Assembly (NCBI GenBank): GCA_001592805.2
Contig: CP051140.1
Span: 1,055,501 to 1,119,500, forward strand
Direction: 5' to 3'
DNA length: 64,000 nucleotides
Source: Peltaster fructicola
Lineage: Eukaryota > Ascomycota > Dothideomycetes
The notes beneath the pieces were generated by a model. The model saw only the letters and a program-made list of their open reading frames with translations. It did no database searches and was not told the DNA's origin. Made by a program: the position numbers and the translations under genes. Shown here one piece after another: positions 34,416 through 45,898 of the stretch (position 1 is its first letter; each line of letters starts with the position of its first letter).

Positions 34416-36606
34416 TCATTCATCTTTCTTTTCATCTTCCTTCTTTTCAGTCGACCCATCGCTGGCGCCTCTGCTTTCCTCATCCCTCTGCTTGTCCTGC
34501 TCAACGTCTGGTGCTGGAGCAAACTTAGATGTAGCTCTAATGCGTTTGCCAAAATGATAGAAGATAAAAGGCATAGGTGTGAGAAGAGCTGCAACACAGC
34601 CAAGGAGGGTCATTGCCCATTGCACCCCGAGTCCTAAGAAAAGGTCAGTTTGGCATATCCCAAGGATGTCGATAGGCCTCACCATCGAACATGTAGGTTG
34701 CAAACAGTGGGAAAACTGCTCCGAACAGACTTCGCATGATCGTGTTTGCGGCGACTGCAGATGCTGCGAACATAAGGTATGCATCCTGCAATGGTCAGTA
34801 TAGATCTGTGAGTTTTCATTTGACTAACCAAGATATAGTTCAGAAGACTGATGAAGCACAGATAGATGCCGAGACCTAATGGTATTCCTGCCAGTGTGGG
34901 TACTATCCAGGGTATCGTGTTCGTATAGCCTGTCCAGCCAAACCAGAAAAGACCTACTCGATCAGTATCATCACCAAGAATCGACTCAATTCACTCACCG
35001 ATCGCGAAGCTAATACCACCAAGCATTGCCGGAGCAAGTCGCCATTCTGGTACTGGCACGTTGTTGTTGGCATCGAGCTTCTTGACGTAGCTCTTATTGG
35101 TGATGAGAATTACTCCAAGACCAATTGAAACACCAACGACCAGTCCCATGAAGGGTAGTCCTGCAACACCCAAGCTGAATCCATGAACCTGTCCAAACAC
35201 AATGCTGTATGCTGTAAGACTGAGGTAAAGAATACCGTAGAGAAAGCTCATATAAATGGTGATGAGCAAGACAATGGTCTCGGTGAACAGGATTCGGAAT
35301 GGTCTGCCGATGTTCTTGGTGATCAGCTCATTGAAGTCGACCTCGACTTCGTCCTGCTTTGCATGGATACCCCAATTCTTCGTCAAGCGTCTCAACTCTG
35401 CTGCTTTGTTGACCAGGATCACCGGACCATAGCTCTCCCTCTGGAAGAACAGTGCGAGAGCAGCGGACGAGAATGCCATTATGGCAGGGATGTATTGCGT
35501 CCATCTCCAGCCAAGGGACTGATCCTTCGAGATGAATCCGCCGAGCATAGGTCCTAGTAGTGGACCGTTGAAGACTGTTGCTGAAAACAAAGCTATAGCT
35601 ACACCACGAACTTTGTTAGAGTAAATGTCTGCAAAGACGGACGGGCACATAGTCAAGGCTGCAGACCCAGCAAAACCAGAGAAGAATCGACATATCTGAG
35701 TTTGTCAGTCAAGGATATAGGAGATGGAAGTTGGTGCCATACCATGACAGTCTGGATATCCTTCGCCGTCGAAACGCCGATCTCGAAGACACCAAACATG
35801 AACGCTGCCAGTATGGTAGGCACTCGTCGACCGTACAATTCTGATAACGGCGCCCAGACACACGGCCCAAGAGCGTAACCCAGAACGAAGAGAGACGTAC
35901 CGAGCACTGTCACCTCTTGACCAACGTTGAAGTCACGCTCGATGAGCATCGCTGTTGGCGAGAAGATCGAGGATGCTAGGGTGGCTGTGATGGAGCTGAG
36001 GATTAGAATAGAGGAGATGATGAGCTTGGTTTTGAAGGGCCAATTCTGAGGATGCTCGGGGTCGTCGTATCCGTTGAACTCAGTCACATACTCTTCCCGG
36101 TCTGGCAAGGGTGGAGGATATGGCTTGCCTCCACCAAAATCGGGCAGTTCTCGCTTCGCTCTCGATCTCGTCGTACCAACAGTCTCTGAATGCTGCAATC
36201 TATGCTCTTGCATACGTTGGATGGCTGTGGGATGGCGCTCAAGGTAGGCGAACACATCTCGTTCGACTTGTGTGGAGGTTGTGCGTAGGAAAGCGCTCGG
36301 CCGTCTCGTGGACCGCGTGGTATAACTGGACACTGAACTGACGGATCCGCGATTGTCGTTATGGCGAGCCAAGTGACCATCCAGTTCTTCGTGCAAGCGT
36401 GTGTTCTGTTGCTCCTCTTCCTCGCGCTGGTGGTACTCCTCTACCTCCTCCTTCAGATGTGCATTGTGTTGCTCCTCTTCCTCCTCTTTCATATGTGCAT
36501 TGTGTCGCTCATCTGCTTCACGCCTGCGCCAGTCCGCCCATCGCTCTGGGCTAGCATCTCGTTCAGCATCGATGATCTCTTGGTCCTCAACGTTGAGTGG
36601 CGCCAT
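34416..36606 (-). CDS. MFS transporter, DHA1 (polyamine/drug:H+ antiporter) type
   Basis: Five exons: 36606-35743, 35695-34999, 34953-34829, 34785-34683 and 34633-34416, all phases consistent, total 668 residues. The first 175 residues are cytoplasmic and highly charged, with an imperfect repeat at about 35-80 ([12 protein letters not shown] / [12 protein letters not shown]). The 12-helix core starts near [20 protein letters not shown]. It contains the motif A form [13 protein letters not shown] and [25 protein letters not shown] and [10 protein letters not shown], as in TPO/FLR1-like antiporters. Export of polyamines or toxic compounds by proton antiport is inferred from the subfamily. The tail is acidic and Lys-rich. 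Divergent from the Rieske/AIF gene across 731 bases. Confidence 0.93.
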
Positions 36607-37337
36607 GTCTGTAGATGCTAGCAAGACCGGAAATGAGTGCGCGAGAAGAAGAAGAATGAAAAGGTCGCCTGGAACCCTACCACGTGTGTTATCTCACTAA
36701 GGATGCTTGTAGATATGCTTTCGTCGCCTTAGCTTGCGAGGAAGCCAATGGTTGAAGTGAGAGGCGTTAGTTAGGATGAAAGTTTAGTTGCGACGTCATC
36801 CAGTAAGCTCCGGATGTGTACGGCGGCAGTAGTACATATCTCTGCAACGCCAGACAGCTTCGTTGTGTATCATGTAACGGCGCGACGAACTCAGGACGAT
36901 ACTAAAGGGAAGATCAGGGACTGCCTCGAGATTCTCGAATGGGTCACGTCAGCAATCCTTGTTTGAGCCGCAGAGGCCATGCACCTCAGATGGCGATATT
37001 GGCGCCGAATGTACCTGACATCGAGCGCATCAGAAGAGGAGTCCACGATCCAAATAATGGTGACAGCATGTTACGAGATATTGTATGAGTGGTTTGTCGC
37101 AGCCGTCGAGACCGGGATGGTACATGTCATTGTTGTAGCACGAATGCGTAGCGTGACACTAAATCATGAAGCATATCGATAAAGCTGCACCTCCAAGCTG
37201 GTAATGATGACATAGTAAACGCGTGCAGCCAGTAAGAGCTCACGCAATAGCTGCTGATGACACGCTCTTCCTATGCAGCTCCACGATAACACATAGGTGC
37301 CTACGAATGCTTGCCTACTCCTGTAACCCTCCCGCTC
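36607..37337. promoter_or_regulatory. Shared promoter region, MFS / Rieske-AIF flavoprotein
   Basis: 731 bases between divergent starts. No gene-like frame. A possible box C (ATGATGA near 37206) and CTGA (near 37251) lack a closing stem, so I do not call a snoRNA. Confidence 0.45.
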
Positions 37338-39068
37338 ATGCTCTTCGCTCTACGACCAGCTCTACTCCTCCGTCGACCGATCGCTCACTTCCACACATTC
37401 TCCAGAGCCATGGCGACTGAATACAAGCTCAAAGGCTTGACGAGCCTCGATCTCAAGAACGGCCAGAAACAAGAGGTCGAAGTTGAAGGCATAGAAGAAG
37501 GCAAGGTCCTCCTCGTCAAGGTCAACAACGAAGTACACGCTGTTGGATCCAAATGCACACATTACGGCGCTCCACTGGCGAAGGGTGTCCTCTCAGATGA
37601 TGGTCGACTTGTCTGCCCATGGCACGGTGCCTGCTTTAATGTCAAGACTGGAGATGTCGAGGACGCTCCAGCTCTTGACCCAATCGCCCGATTCGATGTG
37701 TTCCAGAAGGAGGGAGCCGTCTTCATCCGTGGTGAAGAGAAGACAATCAAAGCTGCAAGAAGAACACCAAACCTGAAGTGCAAGGTGAAGGAGGAAGAGA
37801 CTGTGGTCATTGTGGGACGAGGTGCTGCTGCACTTGGTGCTATGGAAGGTCTTCGTGAGAATGGCTTCACAGGCAAGATCACAACCATTTCCAACGAGAC
37901 ACACCCACCTATCGACCGTACCAAGATCTCAAAAGCTCTGCTCGCAGATGTCTCCAAGGCTCAGTGGAGGACACCAGAGTTCTACAAGGAAGCTGGCATT
38001 GAGCTTGAGAATGGCTTCGTTGAGTCTGTGGACTTTGATAAGAAGAAAGTGACCACCAAGGAGGGCAAGGACTACAAGTACACCAAGCTCATCCTCGCCT
38101 CTGGAGGGCTGCCAAAGATGCTTCCTCTTGACGGTTTGAAGGGTGATCTCGAGAATGTCTTCGTGCTCCGCAACCTCGAGCACGCCCAGTCTGTCCTCAA
38201 TGCAGCTGGAGAGGATGGTGGCAAGAAGATTGTTGTCATCGGAAGCAGCTTCATTGGCATGGAAGTCGGAAACTGCCTCGCTGGTAAGAAGCACCAAGTC
38301 ACCATCATTGGCATGGAATCAGAGCCAATGGAACGTGTGATGGGCAAGGAGCTTGGAAAGATCTTCCGTGGACTGGTCGAAAAGGCCGGCGTCAAGTTCA
38401 TCATGGATGCCTCTGTTGAGAAGGGTCTGCCAGGAAGCGACTCAAAGAAGATTGGTTCCGTACAGCTCAAGGACGGCACGAAGGTTGAGGCCGATCTTGT
38501 CATCGAGGGTGTCGGTGTCCGACCATCAACAGACTACCTGAAGGAGAGCTCAGCTGTCTCGCTCGAGAAGGACGGTTCCATTGCTGTCGACGAGCGATTC
38601 GCAGTGAAGGGCGTCAAGGATGTCTTCGCTATTGGTGACATTGCCACATTCCCATACTCCGGACCTGGTGGCAATGGCAAGCCAGTGCGTATTGAGCATT
38701 GGGACGTTGCTCAGAACGCAGGTCGCAGCGTTGCGCGCACCATCGCAAAGCCATCGTCGCCTGTCAAGCATGACATTCCAGTCTTCTGGAGTGCTATGGG
38801 AGCTCAGTTGCGATATTGTGGCCACACGCCAGACGGCTATGATGATGTTGTGATCCACGGCAACACCGACATCAGTGATGGCAAGCAGAGCTTCGTGGCC
38901 TACTACTGCAAGGGCGATGAGGTGCATGCTGTAGCCAGCATGATGAAAGACCCATACATGACCCAGTGTGCAGCACTGATGAGGGTTGGTCGTATGCCAA
39001 AGAAGAGTGATCTTGCCAAAGGTGTCGATCCGATGGAGGTCAGCATACCAGCAATGGTGAAAATATGA
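37338..39068 (+). CDS. AIF-like flavoprotein with N-terminal Rieske [2Fe-2S] domain (AIFM3 type)
   Basis: Single-exon protein of 576 residues. ATG 37338 gives a basic, hydrophobic presequence (LFALRPALLLRRPIAHF) suited to mitochondrial import; a second ATG at 37410 would give a shorter, presequence-free form. The Rieske ligands are clear: Cys73-x-His75 (CTHYGAPLAKG) and Cys93-x2-His96 (CPWHGACFN). Next comes a pyridine nucleotide-disulfide oxidoreductase fold with FAD loop VVIVGRGAAALGAMEGL, NAD loop IVVIGSSFIGMEVGNCLAG, and the second FAD motif DVFAIGDIATFP. AIFM3-like proteins are probably NAD(P)H-dependent electron-transfer enzymes; some relatives promote cell death. Electron acceptor unknown. 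Confidence 0.94.
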   Translation: MLFALRPALLLRRPIAHFHTFSRAMATEYKLKGLTSLDLKNGQKQEVEVEGIEEGKVLLVKVNNEVHAVGSKCTHYGAPLAKGVLSDDGRLVCPWHGACFNVKTGDVEDAPALDPIARFDVFQKEGAVFIRGEEKTIKAARRTPNLKCKVKEEETVVIVGRGAAALGAMEGLRENGFTGKITTISNETHPPIDRTKISKALLADVSKAQWRTPEFYKEAGIELENGFVESVDFDKKKVTTKEGKDYKYTKLILASGGLPKMLPLDGLKGDLENVFVLRNLEHAQSVLNAAGEDGGKKIVVIGSSFIGMEVGNCLAGKKHQVTIIGMESEPMERVMGKELGKIFRGLVEKAGVKFIMDASVEKGLPGSDSKKIGSVQLKDGTKVEADLVIEGVGVRPSTDYLKESSAVSLEKDGSIAVDERFAVKGVKDVFAIGDIATFPYSGPGGNGKPVRIEHWDVAQNAGRSVARTIAKPSSPVKHDIPVFWSAMGAQLRYCGHTPDGYDDVVIHGNTDISDGKQSFVAYYCKGDEVHAVASMMKDPYMTQCAALMRVGRMPKKSDLAKGVDPMEVSIPAMVKI

Positions 39069-39281
39069 GTAATGAGTAAATGAGACTTCTTACACTGAAC
39101 GAAGACTCTCCGCGAAAGCCTTCGTCAGGGAGGCGTGCGGCGAAGTAGACATCGCCTTTCTGTTCAGAACAGCCATGGCAGTGATCAAGCAATGCAGATT
39201 CTGCCCTCAGCAGTGATCGAGCAGTGCCTGTCTGTCCATCCACCGTCAAATATGTCAACGTCTCTTGTGAGGTAGCTATCG

Positions 39282-39311
39282 CTCACCACCACTCACCATC
39301 ACTCACCACGA
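39282..39311. repeat. Three tandem 10-nt units (CTCACCAC-type)
   Basis: CTCACCACCA, CTCACCATCA and CTCACCACGA lie head to tail just beyond the FRG1-like stop codon. A simple-sequence array in the convergent 3' region; no function is inferred. Confidence 0.6.
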
Positions 39312-39313
39312 CC

Positions 39314-40154
39314 TCACGCAAATTTGTCGTGTTTGCCCTTAACCTTGACATCCAGCATCGTCTCATGATAGTTGCCTTCTCGTCGAGCTCTTTTCAGTAT
39401 CTTGACTTCATCATCGTCCAGTCTTCGTCCAACTTCATCTTCAAGCTCTTTCCTGCTGATCTTGGCACGAACCTTTTCTGCCTTCTCTGTCTTTAGCCGT
39501 GGCTTGAATCGTGCCTGCATTCGGACTCGAATATGTGTCGTCTCGTTCGCCATGTCGGCATCACCTCTGGCCTCTGGTGGTGTCTTATCCGAGTCCACCG
39601 TAACGTACGTCGCTCGTTTGGTGTGGAGGTCAAACTGGCCTGGTAGTCCCTCGACCGCAGTGCATACGAAGGTCTCTTCTGGCGATATGGCCTCGCGAGT
39701 TGCAGACAATGTGCCTTTGATGTCACACCCAAGGTATCTTGACAGCGTTAGTGACCACTTCGCTCTGTATGGAGTACACTAACCTCCCCTGATGGCCCTT
39801 GAAGGAGAACTCCTGCTCACTACCGGTCACTCTCGTCGCAATAAAGACTTGTCGAACATCGTGAGGTTCAGCAGATTCCGGCAGGCCTTCTACCATGTTC
39901 TCGACCTTGCTGACGAAGACCTTTCCAAGCTGATCACATGCCAGTGCAGATACAGGCTCGGAAGATAGCACCAGGAATACCGGACCAGAGATGTCGCTCA
40001 CATTGTCTGCTGACACCCAGGCATCCTCTTGATCTTCCTCATCGGCTGGGTTTGTAGGCACAATCTGCTTGGCGGAGTCATCGTCGTCCTGTGCAGCGCG
40101 CTTGCGCTTCTTGTGTGGCTCCTTGTCACCCTTGAAGGACAATGCTTTCACCAT
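39314..40154 (-). CDS. FRG1-like nucleolar protein
   Basis: Exons 40154-39784 and 39737-39314 (GTTAGT...CAAG intron, 47 nt) give 264 residues. Splicing joins FKGHQGR to YLGCDIKGTLSATREAISPEE, the conserved core of the FRG1 fascin-like beta-trefoil. The N-terminus MVKALSFKGDKEPHKKRKR is the usual basic start; the C-terminus is also very basic (KPRLKTEKAEKVRAKISRKEL) and suggests RNA binding and nucleolar localisation. FRG1 proteins are linked to pre-mRNA or rRNA processing and to actin bundling; the role in fungi is not settled. The promoter separating it from the senescence-domain gene is short (156 bases on the same strand). Confidence 0.93.
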
Positions 40155-40310
40155 CTTCGAGAAGTGTGGTCTGGCGTTAAGTTCACTCGAGCGAGGTCTG
40201 GCGTCGCTCGTGCTGAAGCTAGTCTACGTATGGAAGGCACGAGCATAGGCACTCGCACACGAAGTATAGACGATTGGCATGATTCATTATACATCGTATT
40301 GCTCATCTCT

Positions 40311-41864
40311 CTACATGTACTTGCTCTTCTTGTCAGGCGCATACTCCTGGTATGCTGGCGGCGCAGCATTACCGAACCCAACCGGCTGATATTCACCACC
40401 AGTTGGTCCATAGACACTGCCAGCACCACCTTTGTTGTCGTTGGTAACTCCCATCTTGCCTCTCTTCTCCTCCTCACGCTTGATGTCGTCTTCCGGAATC
40501 ACACCACCATCTCCTCCACCGACGATAACATCACCGCCGCCTCGGACCCTTCCAACGAGCATACCCTTAGCCACCGACTTGATGACAGCCCTTCGACTGA
40601 CGCCTGTGACATCGATGTACACCAGACCGACGTTCTTGACACCTCCGGCAAGATCAGAGGCAATGCTACCGGCCTCAGGCCCATATCTGTGGCCAACGAC
40701 AGAAGATGCTGCAGCGCCGCTTGAAGTGAGCAGATTACTACCTGAGTATGCAATTCCATCAGCAATGGTTGAGAACGCAATCATGCTCTTATTGAGAAAG
40801 CCAGGCTTGTATCCTTCTTCTCGAGTGAGAGCTTCACCCTTCTCATTGTAGCCCTTGAGTGGTCGTTCCTTTCTGTGGCCTGCGACCGTCGCAGCAAGAT
40901 TCTGGACGATATGCGTTGCTTGCCCTACAGTTTTGGCAGATAATCCTGCGGCACCTTGAGTGAAGGCGTTGATCTTTCTGACACGGGAATGTGTGCCAGG
41001 TCCAAATTCAAGTGGCTTCGCCGCAGGTTTCGTCTTTGCCATGAAGTTCTCAGCGCCAGAAGTGAGAACATTGCCAATGTAGCTGCTGCCAGTGACAATC
41101 AGTCGTGATGCAGTTGCGGCGTTCTGTACGATGCTACTGTCCTTGTATGCAGGGTGCTTGGCCATTTCCAAGTAGTCCTCAGAGAGCGGTCGTACCTCGA
41201 TACGCTTGCCATCCTCGGACACCTGGATCTCCACAGGCTCTTTAGTACCAGCTTTCAGCTTGGGATGCTCGATGATCTGCGCATCTGGACCGAGCTCGCC
41301 GACTACTGACCCGTCGTCCTCATCTACAAGCACAATCTCACCACCTTTAACCTTCTCGCTCTTGCTGAACTTGCCGCCAGGAGCGTAATCTGCAGGGTTG
41401 TATCCAGACTTCTCATCAGCCCGTGCTGGCAGTGGTGGCTGTGCACGCTCGAGAAAGGCCGTGCATTGTGCTAGGATGGTCTCAAACGTGTCTACATCCT
41501 CTTGCGTAACTCCATATCCCACTCTAGGGAACGAGATCTTTGTAAAGGCTCCAGAGTCAGGGCCTATGTCCCATCGTGGGATGAGGTATGACGTCGGAGG
41601 TTGGTGATAGATCTGTGTCGTTGCGGGAAGGGGGAGGTCCAGCTCTGGTGGAAGGTGTAGATGAAGGTAGAAGTCTTCATCTGGGATCTCGTTCTGTGGG
41701 ATTGTGCTGCTCAGGTCTGCGAAAGGTGAGCTTGTCGGCACCATCAACAAGGACAAAGTCTGTGGGCCAGATGGTGTCAACGGCTGCTCAACTCCATTCT
41801 GAATATGATATGCTTGGATGCCCTTGATCGAGTAGAGCAGCTTAGGATCGTGATGGCCCGCCAT
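40311..41864 (-). CDS. Senescence/spartin-associated domain protein
   Basis: Single-exon protein of 517 residues, start ATG 41864 (MAGHHDPKLLYSIKGI). The N-terminal half is a beta-rich region (TLSLLMVPTSSPFADL, PTSYLIPRWDIGPD) and the C-terminal half, from about residue 250, is the senescence domain: SRLIVTGSSYIGNVLTSGAENF, repeated Ala/Gly-rich helices, ASDLAGGVKNVGLVYIDVTGVSRRAVIKS. The domain is shared with plant senescence proteins and animal spartin, which bind lipid droplets and take part in lipid transfer. The C-terminus has a proline/tyrosine-rich tail (PPAYQEYAP). A lipid-droplet role here is inferred from the family only. Confidence 0.9.
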   Translation of the reverse strand: MAGHHDPKLLYSIKGIQAYHIQNGVEQPLTPSGPQTLSLLMVPTSSPFADLSSTIPQNEIPDEDFYLHLHLPPELDLPLPATTQIYHQPPTSYLIPRWDIGPDSGAFTKISFPRVGYGVTQEDVDTFETILAQCTAFLERAQPPLPARADEKSGYNPADYAPGGKFSKSEKVKGGEIVLVDEDDGSVVGELGPDAQIIEHPKLKAGTKEPVEIQVSEDGKRIEVRPLSEDYLEMAKHPAYKDSSIVQNAATASRLIVTGSSYIGNVLTSGAENFMAKTKPAAKPLEFGPGTHSRVRKINAFTQGAAGLSAKTVGQATHIVQNLAATVAGHRKERPLKGYNEKGEALTREEGYKPGFLNKSMIAFSTIADGIAYSGSNLLTSSGAAASSVVGHRYGPEAGSIASDLAGGVKNVGLVYIDVTGVSRRAVIKSVAKGMLVGRVRGGGDVIVGGGDGGVIPEDDIKREEEKRGKMGVTNDNKGGAGSVYGPTGGEYQPVGFGNAAPPAYQEYAPDKKSKYM

Positions 41865-42842
41865 TGTTGTTGCTGTAGAGGAGATCGTGATAGAGGAGGG
41901 GTTTGAGGCGTAGAAGTGAAGTCAAGTAGAGCGCTTAGAAGAACTACTTAGGAAGAGCGCCTGAGCATGTGCTCAACGGAAACTGCTACATATACTTACC
42001 CTGACGTCGATTGAGAGCTTGCCACAGTGGTTGGCTCGATGAAACAAGGAATCTTCTCTTGGCGATGATGAAGAACAGGCACCATCGATGTCATGGAGAT
42101 TCTTTATGGAGCCAGAGGTACCAGCCCCACCAATAGTCTCAAGTACAGCATGACCTGCAGTACGAGGACTCAATGCAAGGCATGCACTTTTGATGCCAAG
42201 GAGAGAATGCTTTCAGGTCACCTCTTTATGTCAGGTCTATCGTGGAAAGGTTTTCTTGTGCCGCAGAACCATACCATTGTGTCGTCTTCGCAGGCGTTGG
42301 CACATTGCCCGGCTGTGGAGTTGTGAATCGAAGGACTACTCGACTCGAGAGCCTCACAGTGCTTATCATCGGAGGACTCTTGGTTTGATATGTTGTCAGC
42401 CTCATCAACTGCGCCTAATAAGTGCCTGACCATCAATGTACGGCGTCAACTAAGTAGAAGACTTTCGTTCGCACTTGATTTCACCTCGACTACTCACAGC
42501 ACAACCTCTCACAAGGCACAATCCGTTTGCGCAACGCACACCAAATCTGTCATTCCCACTATCTGCTCGTTCTGTTGCTAGTTATCTGCTTCTTCTACTC
42601 GGCACAATCGACAACACTCTGCCGAAGTGTGCTTTCTCTTCCCCTCTGCTCGATAATTGGTCTTTCAATGATGTTCAACATCATCATATGCTTTGGTTCG
42701 TGAAATCGTTGGAAATGCTAGTTCGAGGTCGGTAGTCGTCAAGGAGTTTGGAAGAATACTGATGTTGAAAAAGGAATGAGAATCGAATGATGCTGTACAG
42801 CCGAATGCTCAAGCAGACATGCTACCAAAGGATTGTCCCTTC
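41865..42842. other. Intergenic region, no supported gene
   Basis: 978 bases between two minus-strand genes. Short frames at 42093-42326 and 42390-42735 show no recognisable protein. The part before the senescence-gene start is its presumed promoter and leader; the part at 42600-42842 is presumed 3' UTR of the zinc-knuckle gene. Confidence 0.45.
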
Positions 42843-43676
42843 CTAAGAGGCAACTGGTGCAGGTGCTGGAGCACTGGCAGCCTCAGCTGGTGTTGGCTCT
42901 GCTGCTGTATCGATGGTAGCATCAGCTGCAGCTGGCGCGGCGTCGTTGGTCTCAAAACTTTGTGGACAGTCACGGCTGATGTGTCCAGGCTTGTTACAGC
43001 GGTAGCATGTCTTGCCAGCTGATGCAGTTGCACTGCCGGTCGCGTTTGTGCAATCTCTGGAGATGTGTCCGTTCTTACCGCAGGCATAGCACTTCATCGA
43101 TTGAGCCTGGCAATCCTTCGCGAAGTGGTTTGGAAGGCCGCACTTGTAGCACAATGGACCACCGCGACCGCCTTGAGCGCCACCACGGGATCCACCTCGA
43201 GAGGCTCCGGAGCCTCGGCCAGCTGGAGGGCGCTGGCAGTGTTTGGTGATGGGCAGTCGCGCTGATGTATGTCAGCATCCCAGCTATTTCACCATACAAT
43301 AACACTTACGGCGAGATGTCCAACTTGGCCGCAGGAGTAACACTTTCCACCAGATGATCCACCGTTCAGACGAGAAGAAGGACAGTCGGCCTGGACATGA
43401 CCAAAGTCTTGGCAGCTGTAGCACTGCTTTGCTGGAAGAAGTGTAAGCATGCTGTGAGATGTGACTCTGTGACTAACGTACTCTCAGTTGTACGAGGGTG
43501 TGGGCATGTGTTGCTCTCGTGTCCTGAGATGATCAGTCTCATTCTCGCTGTACAATGTGCCCGCGCTCACCTGGCTCCTTGCAGTTGTAGCACAAGCGCT
43601 CATTGTTTGTGCACACCTGGGCATAGTGTCCAAGGTCACCGCACTTGAAGCAAGCACGACGCGATAGAGACGACAT
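42843..43676 (-). CDS. Zinc-knuckle (CCHC) nucleic-acid-binding protein, GIS2/Byr3/CNBP type, frame interrupted once
   Basis: Exons 43676-43571, 43523-43482, 43431-43310 and 43261-42843. The protein holds seven CX2CX4HX4C knuckles, for example CFKCGDLGHYAQVC, CYNCKEPGHESNTC, CYSCQDFGHVQADC, CYSCGQVGHLARDC, CYKCGLPNHFAKDC, CYACGKNGHISRDC and CYRCNKPGHISRDC. An RGG-rich linker (GRGSGASRGGSRGGAQGG) separates knuckles four and five, and the tail is Ala/Pro-rich. GIS2-type proteins bind mRNA and promote translation and stress responses. Knuckle four and the RGG linker are in different frames; the shift falls near a three-G run at 43228-43230, and one more base gives 229 residues. Skipping to the next AG (CCAG) keeps frame but destroys knuckle four. 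Sequence error is likely. Confidence 0.88.
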
Positions 43677-44368
43677 CTTTGCAACAACTCTTCTGTCTGT
43701 GGATAATTGGTCAGGACTCGAACCAACTCGACTGGTGGTGGGAAAGCTTCGGCGTAAGGCTGCTGTCTGCGGCTGAGGAAATTCGATGGAGCACGTGAGG
43801 TGCGTCGTCGTGCGAGAAACAGTCGCAACTGATCAGAATGAGCGTACCTTGAATGATAGATTGTCTAGCTATATCATTGTCAGCATATGATCAATCTTGC
43901 CAGGCATTTTGTAGCGACCACGTCCCACCCAAAAGGCCCCTCCTAAGCACGGCCATCTCAATACCAAGAACGAGATGATGTTGACTTACTGTGTGTCCTC
44001 TTCCTGCTTCGACCTTCTTCAGACCTCTTCAACCGCTACCACCAATTCTTCAACCTCAACTTGACGGGAGAATAGAATGAGAAATGTGTGCTGTGAGAGC
44101 GAGTCACGACGCGAAATGAAAGGACATTTCTACCGTGGATTTTTCTGCCACCAACGCTAATGAACAAAGTGGGAGCTTAAACCCTGCACTGCAGCCGGAG
44201 GGTGTGGAGAAGAAACACATGGCTGGTTCGCGACTCTTCAACGACGTGTGCCATTGTCTATGGCGAGTGCTTCATAGGTTATCAGATGGGCTGTGTTGCT
44301 AGATCATTGTCGCGTTGCTGTCTAATCTATCCGCAAGTCATTCATCATCACCGAGGCCAGAACATCAT
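43677..44368. promoter_or_regulatory. Promoter and leader of the zinc-knuckle gene, 3' region of UAP1
   Basis: 692 bases between tandem minus-strand genes. A possible additional 5' UTR intron lies around 43860-43990; no gene is supported. Confidence 0.4.
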
Positions 44369-45898
44369 CTACTGCTTCTCAATGACAGCAGGAGCTTTCA
44401 CATGCTGACCCTTCATGTAGCTCAGTCCTTCACCACCGTACGACACCAATGGAGAGACTTCAACACCGGCTTCGGGCTCCTCGCTGGTCACAGTTGCACC
44501 CGCCTGCTCCAAGAATCTTCGTCCTTGCTCGAGGATATCTCTCTTGCTTGTGTCTGGGTCATCCTCACCAGTACCTCTGGCATTCTTCAGTGGGCTGAAC
44601 TCGTCCTCACGCTTTACCTCCATGCAGGCGAACTTCTCCATAGCGAGGAATGGAAAGCAATCGAAGACAAACTGCTCGAGCTTGATGCCATTTGGCTTCT
44701 CTGGCTTCACAGCATTACCCTTCTCGTCGACTGTAGGAATCTTCTTCTTGGCGACGTGGTGAGGCAGTTTATGCACCCACTGCGGGATGCTCTCAAGGAA
44801 GCTGTAGCTGTAGTAGTGGTTGACGATATTTGCAGCACGAAACTTGAGTAGGCTGGAGTCCTTCGCGTCCTTGGCCTCTGCCAGCTCGCTCGAGATCTCG
44901 CTGTACTCAACAACATCGGGCTTGCCGTTCTTCTGCAAGATCAATCCAACAGACTCTTTTGCATTGCGCTTGCGAACGACTTTCGTAGCGATGTCGACCT
45001 CCTTGCCAGCACTGAAGCCAATGAATGTTGGGTCAGCGACTCGCACGAGACAGTTGTCGACACAATAGGCGTGGATGTGCTTGATACCACGCTTCGTCAG
45101 ATCCTCCACAATCCCACTGTTGACCAGTGCGAGGTACAGACCACCATTGCCATCCGGTGCAACAGCGACCTTGCCCTTGCTCTCCAGTAGGATCTTGCCC
45201 TTCATATCAATGCACGGCAGAGTTCCCTGCTCGAAGAAGATGACGTTGTCTCGGTGCAGGCCGAAGTACTTGTTCTCCTCAAAGAACTGCTCAGTAGGCT
45301 TGCGGGTAGGTCCTGAGGTCATGATATACCACGGAATGATGACATCTTCCTTGTTGTGTGTCGCAGCAGCAAGCTTTTGGAGCTTCCAGATACGCTCGGC
45401 CTGAAGCTGGAACAAGCTCTTCTCGCTAGGCAAGCCAATGTTGTAGCAGCCTTTCGGTGCAGAGCTTCCTAATCTCGTTCCTTGTCCACCAGCCATGAGC
45501 ACAACGCCGACCTTGTTATCTGCAATCAAAGACAATCCTTGATCATACCAGCTCTTGAGATCCTCTGATTTGCTGTCGATGACTGAGCTTGTGGCTGACT
45601 CCGGCAGCTGCTCAAGCGTCGGCTTCTTATCATCGTCCTTCTCTTCTGGTGGGTTCAGTGCCTTCTCAGCGAGTCGATTGATATCAACAGGATCGATGTT
45701 CTTGAGCTGCTTGTATAGTGCAGCTTTGTCTGTACCTTCAAGATCATCCCAGAACTGGAAGACTTGGCCCTGCTCTGCCTTTGCGTATGTGTCCTTCAAA
45801 TCTTTGTACTGTTCCTCTGTAGGTGGCTGCGGTGCGCTCTCGTCTTTCTTGCCGCCGAGGTGCAATGCCGACATGACGCTGTTGATTGCTGAAGCCAT
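44369..45898 (-). CDS. UAP1: UDP-N-acetylglucosamine pyrophosphorylase
   Basis: Cytosolic enzyme joining UTP and GlcNAc-1-phosphate to UDP-GlcNAc, the precursor of chitin, N-glycans and GPI anchors. Single exon, 509 residues; I chose ATG 45898 ([16 protein letters not shown]). The nucleotide-binding signature [19 protein letters not shown] is near residue 135, followed by [63 protein letters not shown], and [12 protein letters not shown] with [17 protein letters not shown]. Every family motif is intact and the length matches yeast Qri1/Uap1. It is a known essential step in fungal cell-wall synthesis. Confidence 0.97.
   Translation of the reverse strand: MASAINSVMSALHLGGKKDESAPQPPTEEQYKDLKDTYAKAEQGQVFQFWDDLEGTDKAALYKQLKNIDPVDINRLAEKALNPPEEKDDDKKPTLEQLPESATSSVIDSKSEDLKSWYDQGLSLIADNKVGVVLMAGGQGTRLGSSAPKGCYNIGLPSEKSLFQLQAERIWKLQKLAAATHNKEDVIIPWYIMTSGPTRKPTEQFFEENKYFGLHRDNVIFFEQGTLPCIDMKGKILLESKGKVAVAPDGNGGLYLALVNSGIVEDLTKRGIKHIHAYCVDNCLVRVADPTFIGFSAGKEVDIATKVVRKRNAKESVGLILQKNGKPDVVEYSEISSELAEAKDAKDSSLLKFRAANIVNHYYSYSFLESIPQWVHKLPHHVAKKKIPTVDEKGNAVKPEKPNGIKLEQFVFDCFPFLAMEKFACMEVKREDEFSPLKNARGTGEDDPDTSKRDILEQGRRFLEQAGATVTSEEPEAGVEVSPLVSYGGEGLSYMKGQHVKAPAVIEKQ

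Noticed and set aside
37200-37260. Possible box C/D snoRNA (ATGATGA ... CTGA)
   Set aside because: No closing stem between the flanks and no matching internal boxes; motifs this short occur by chance.
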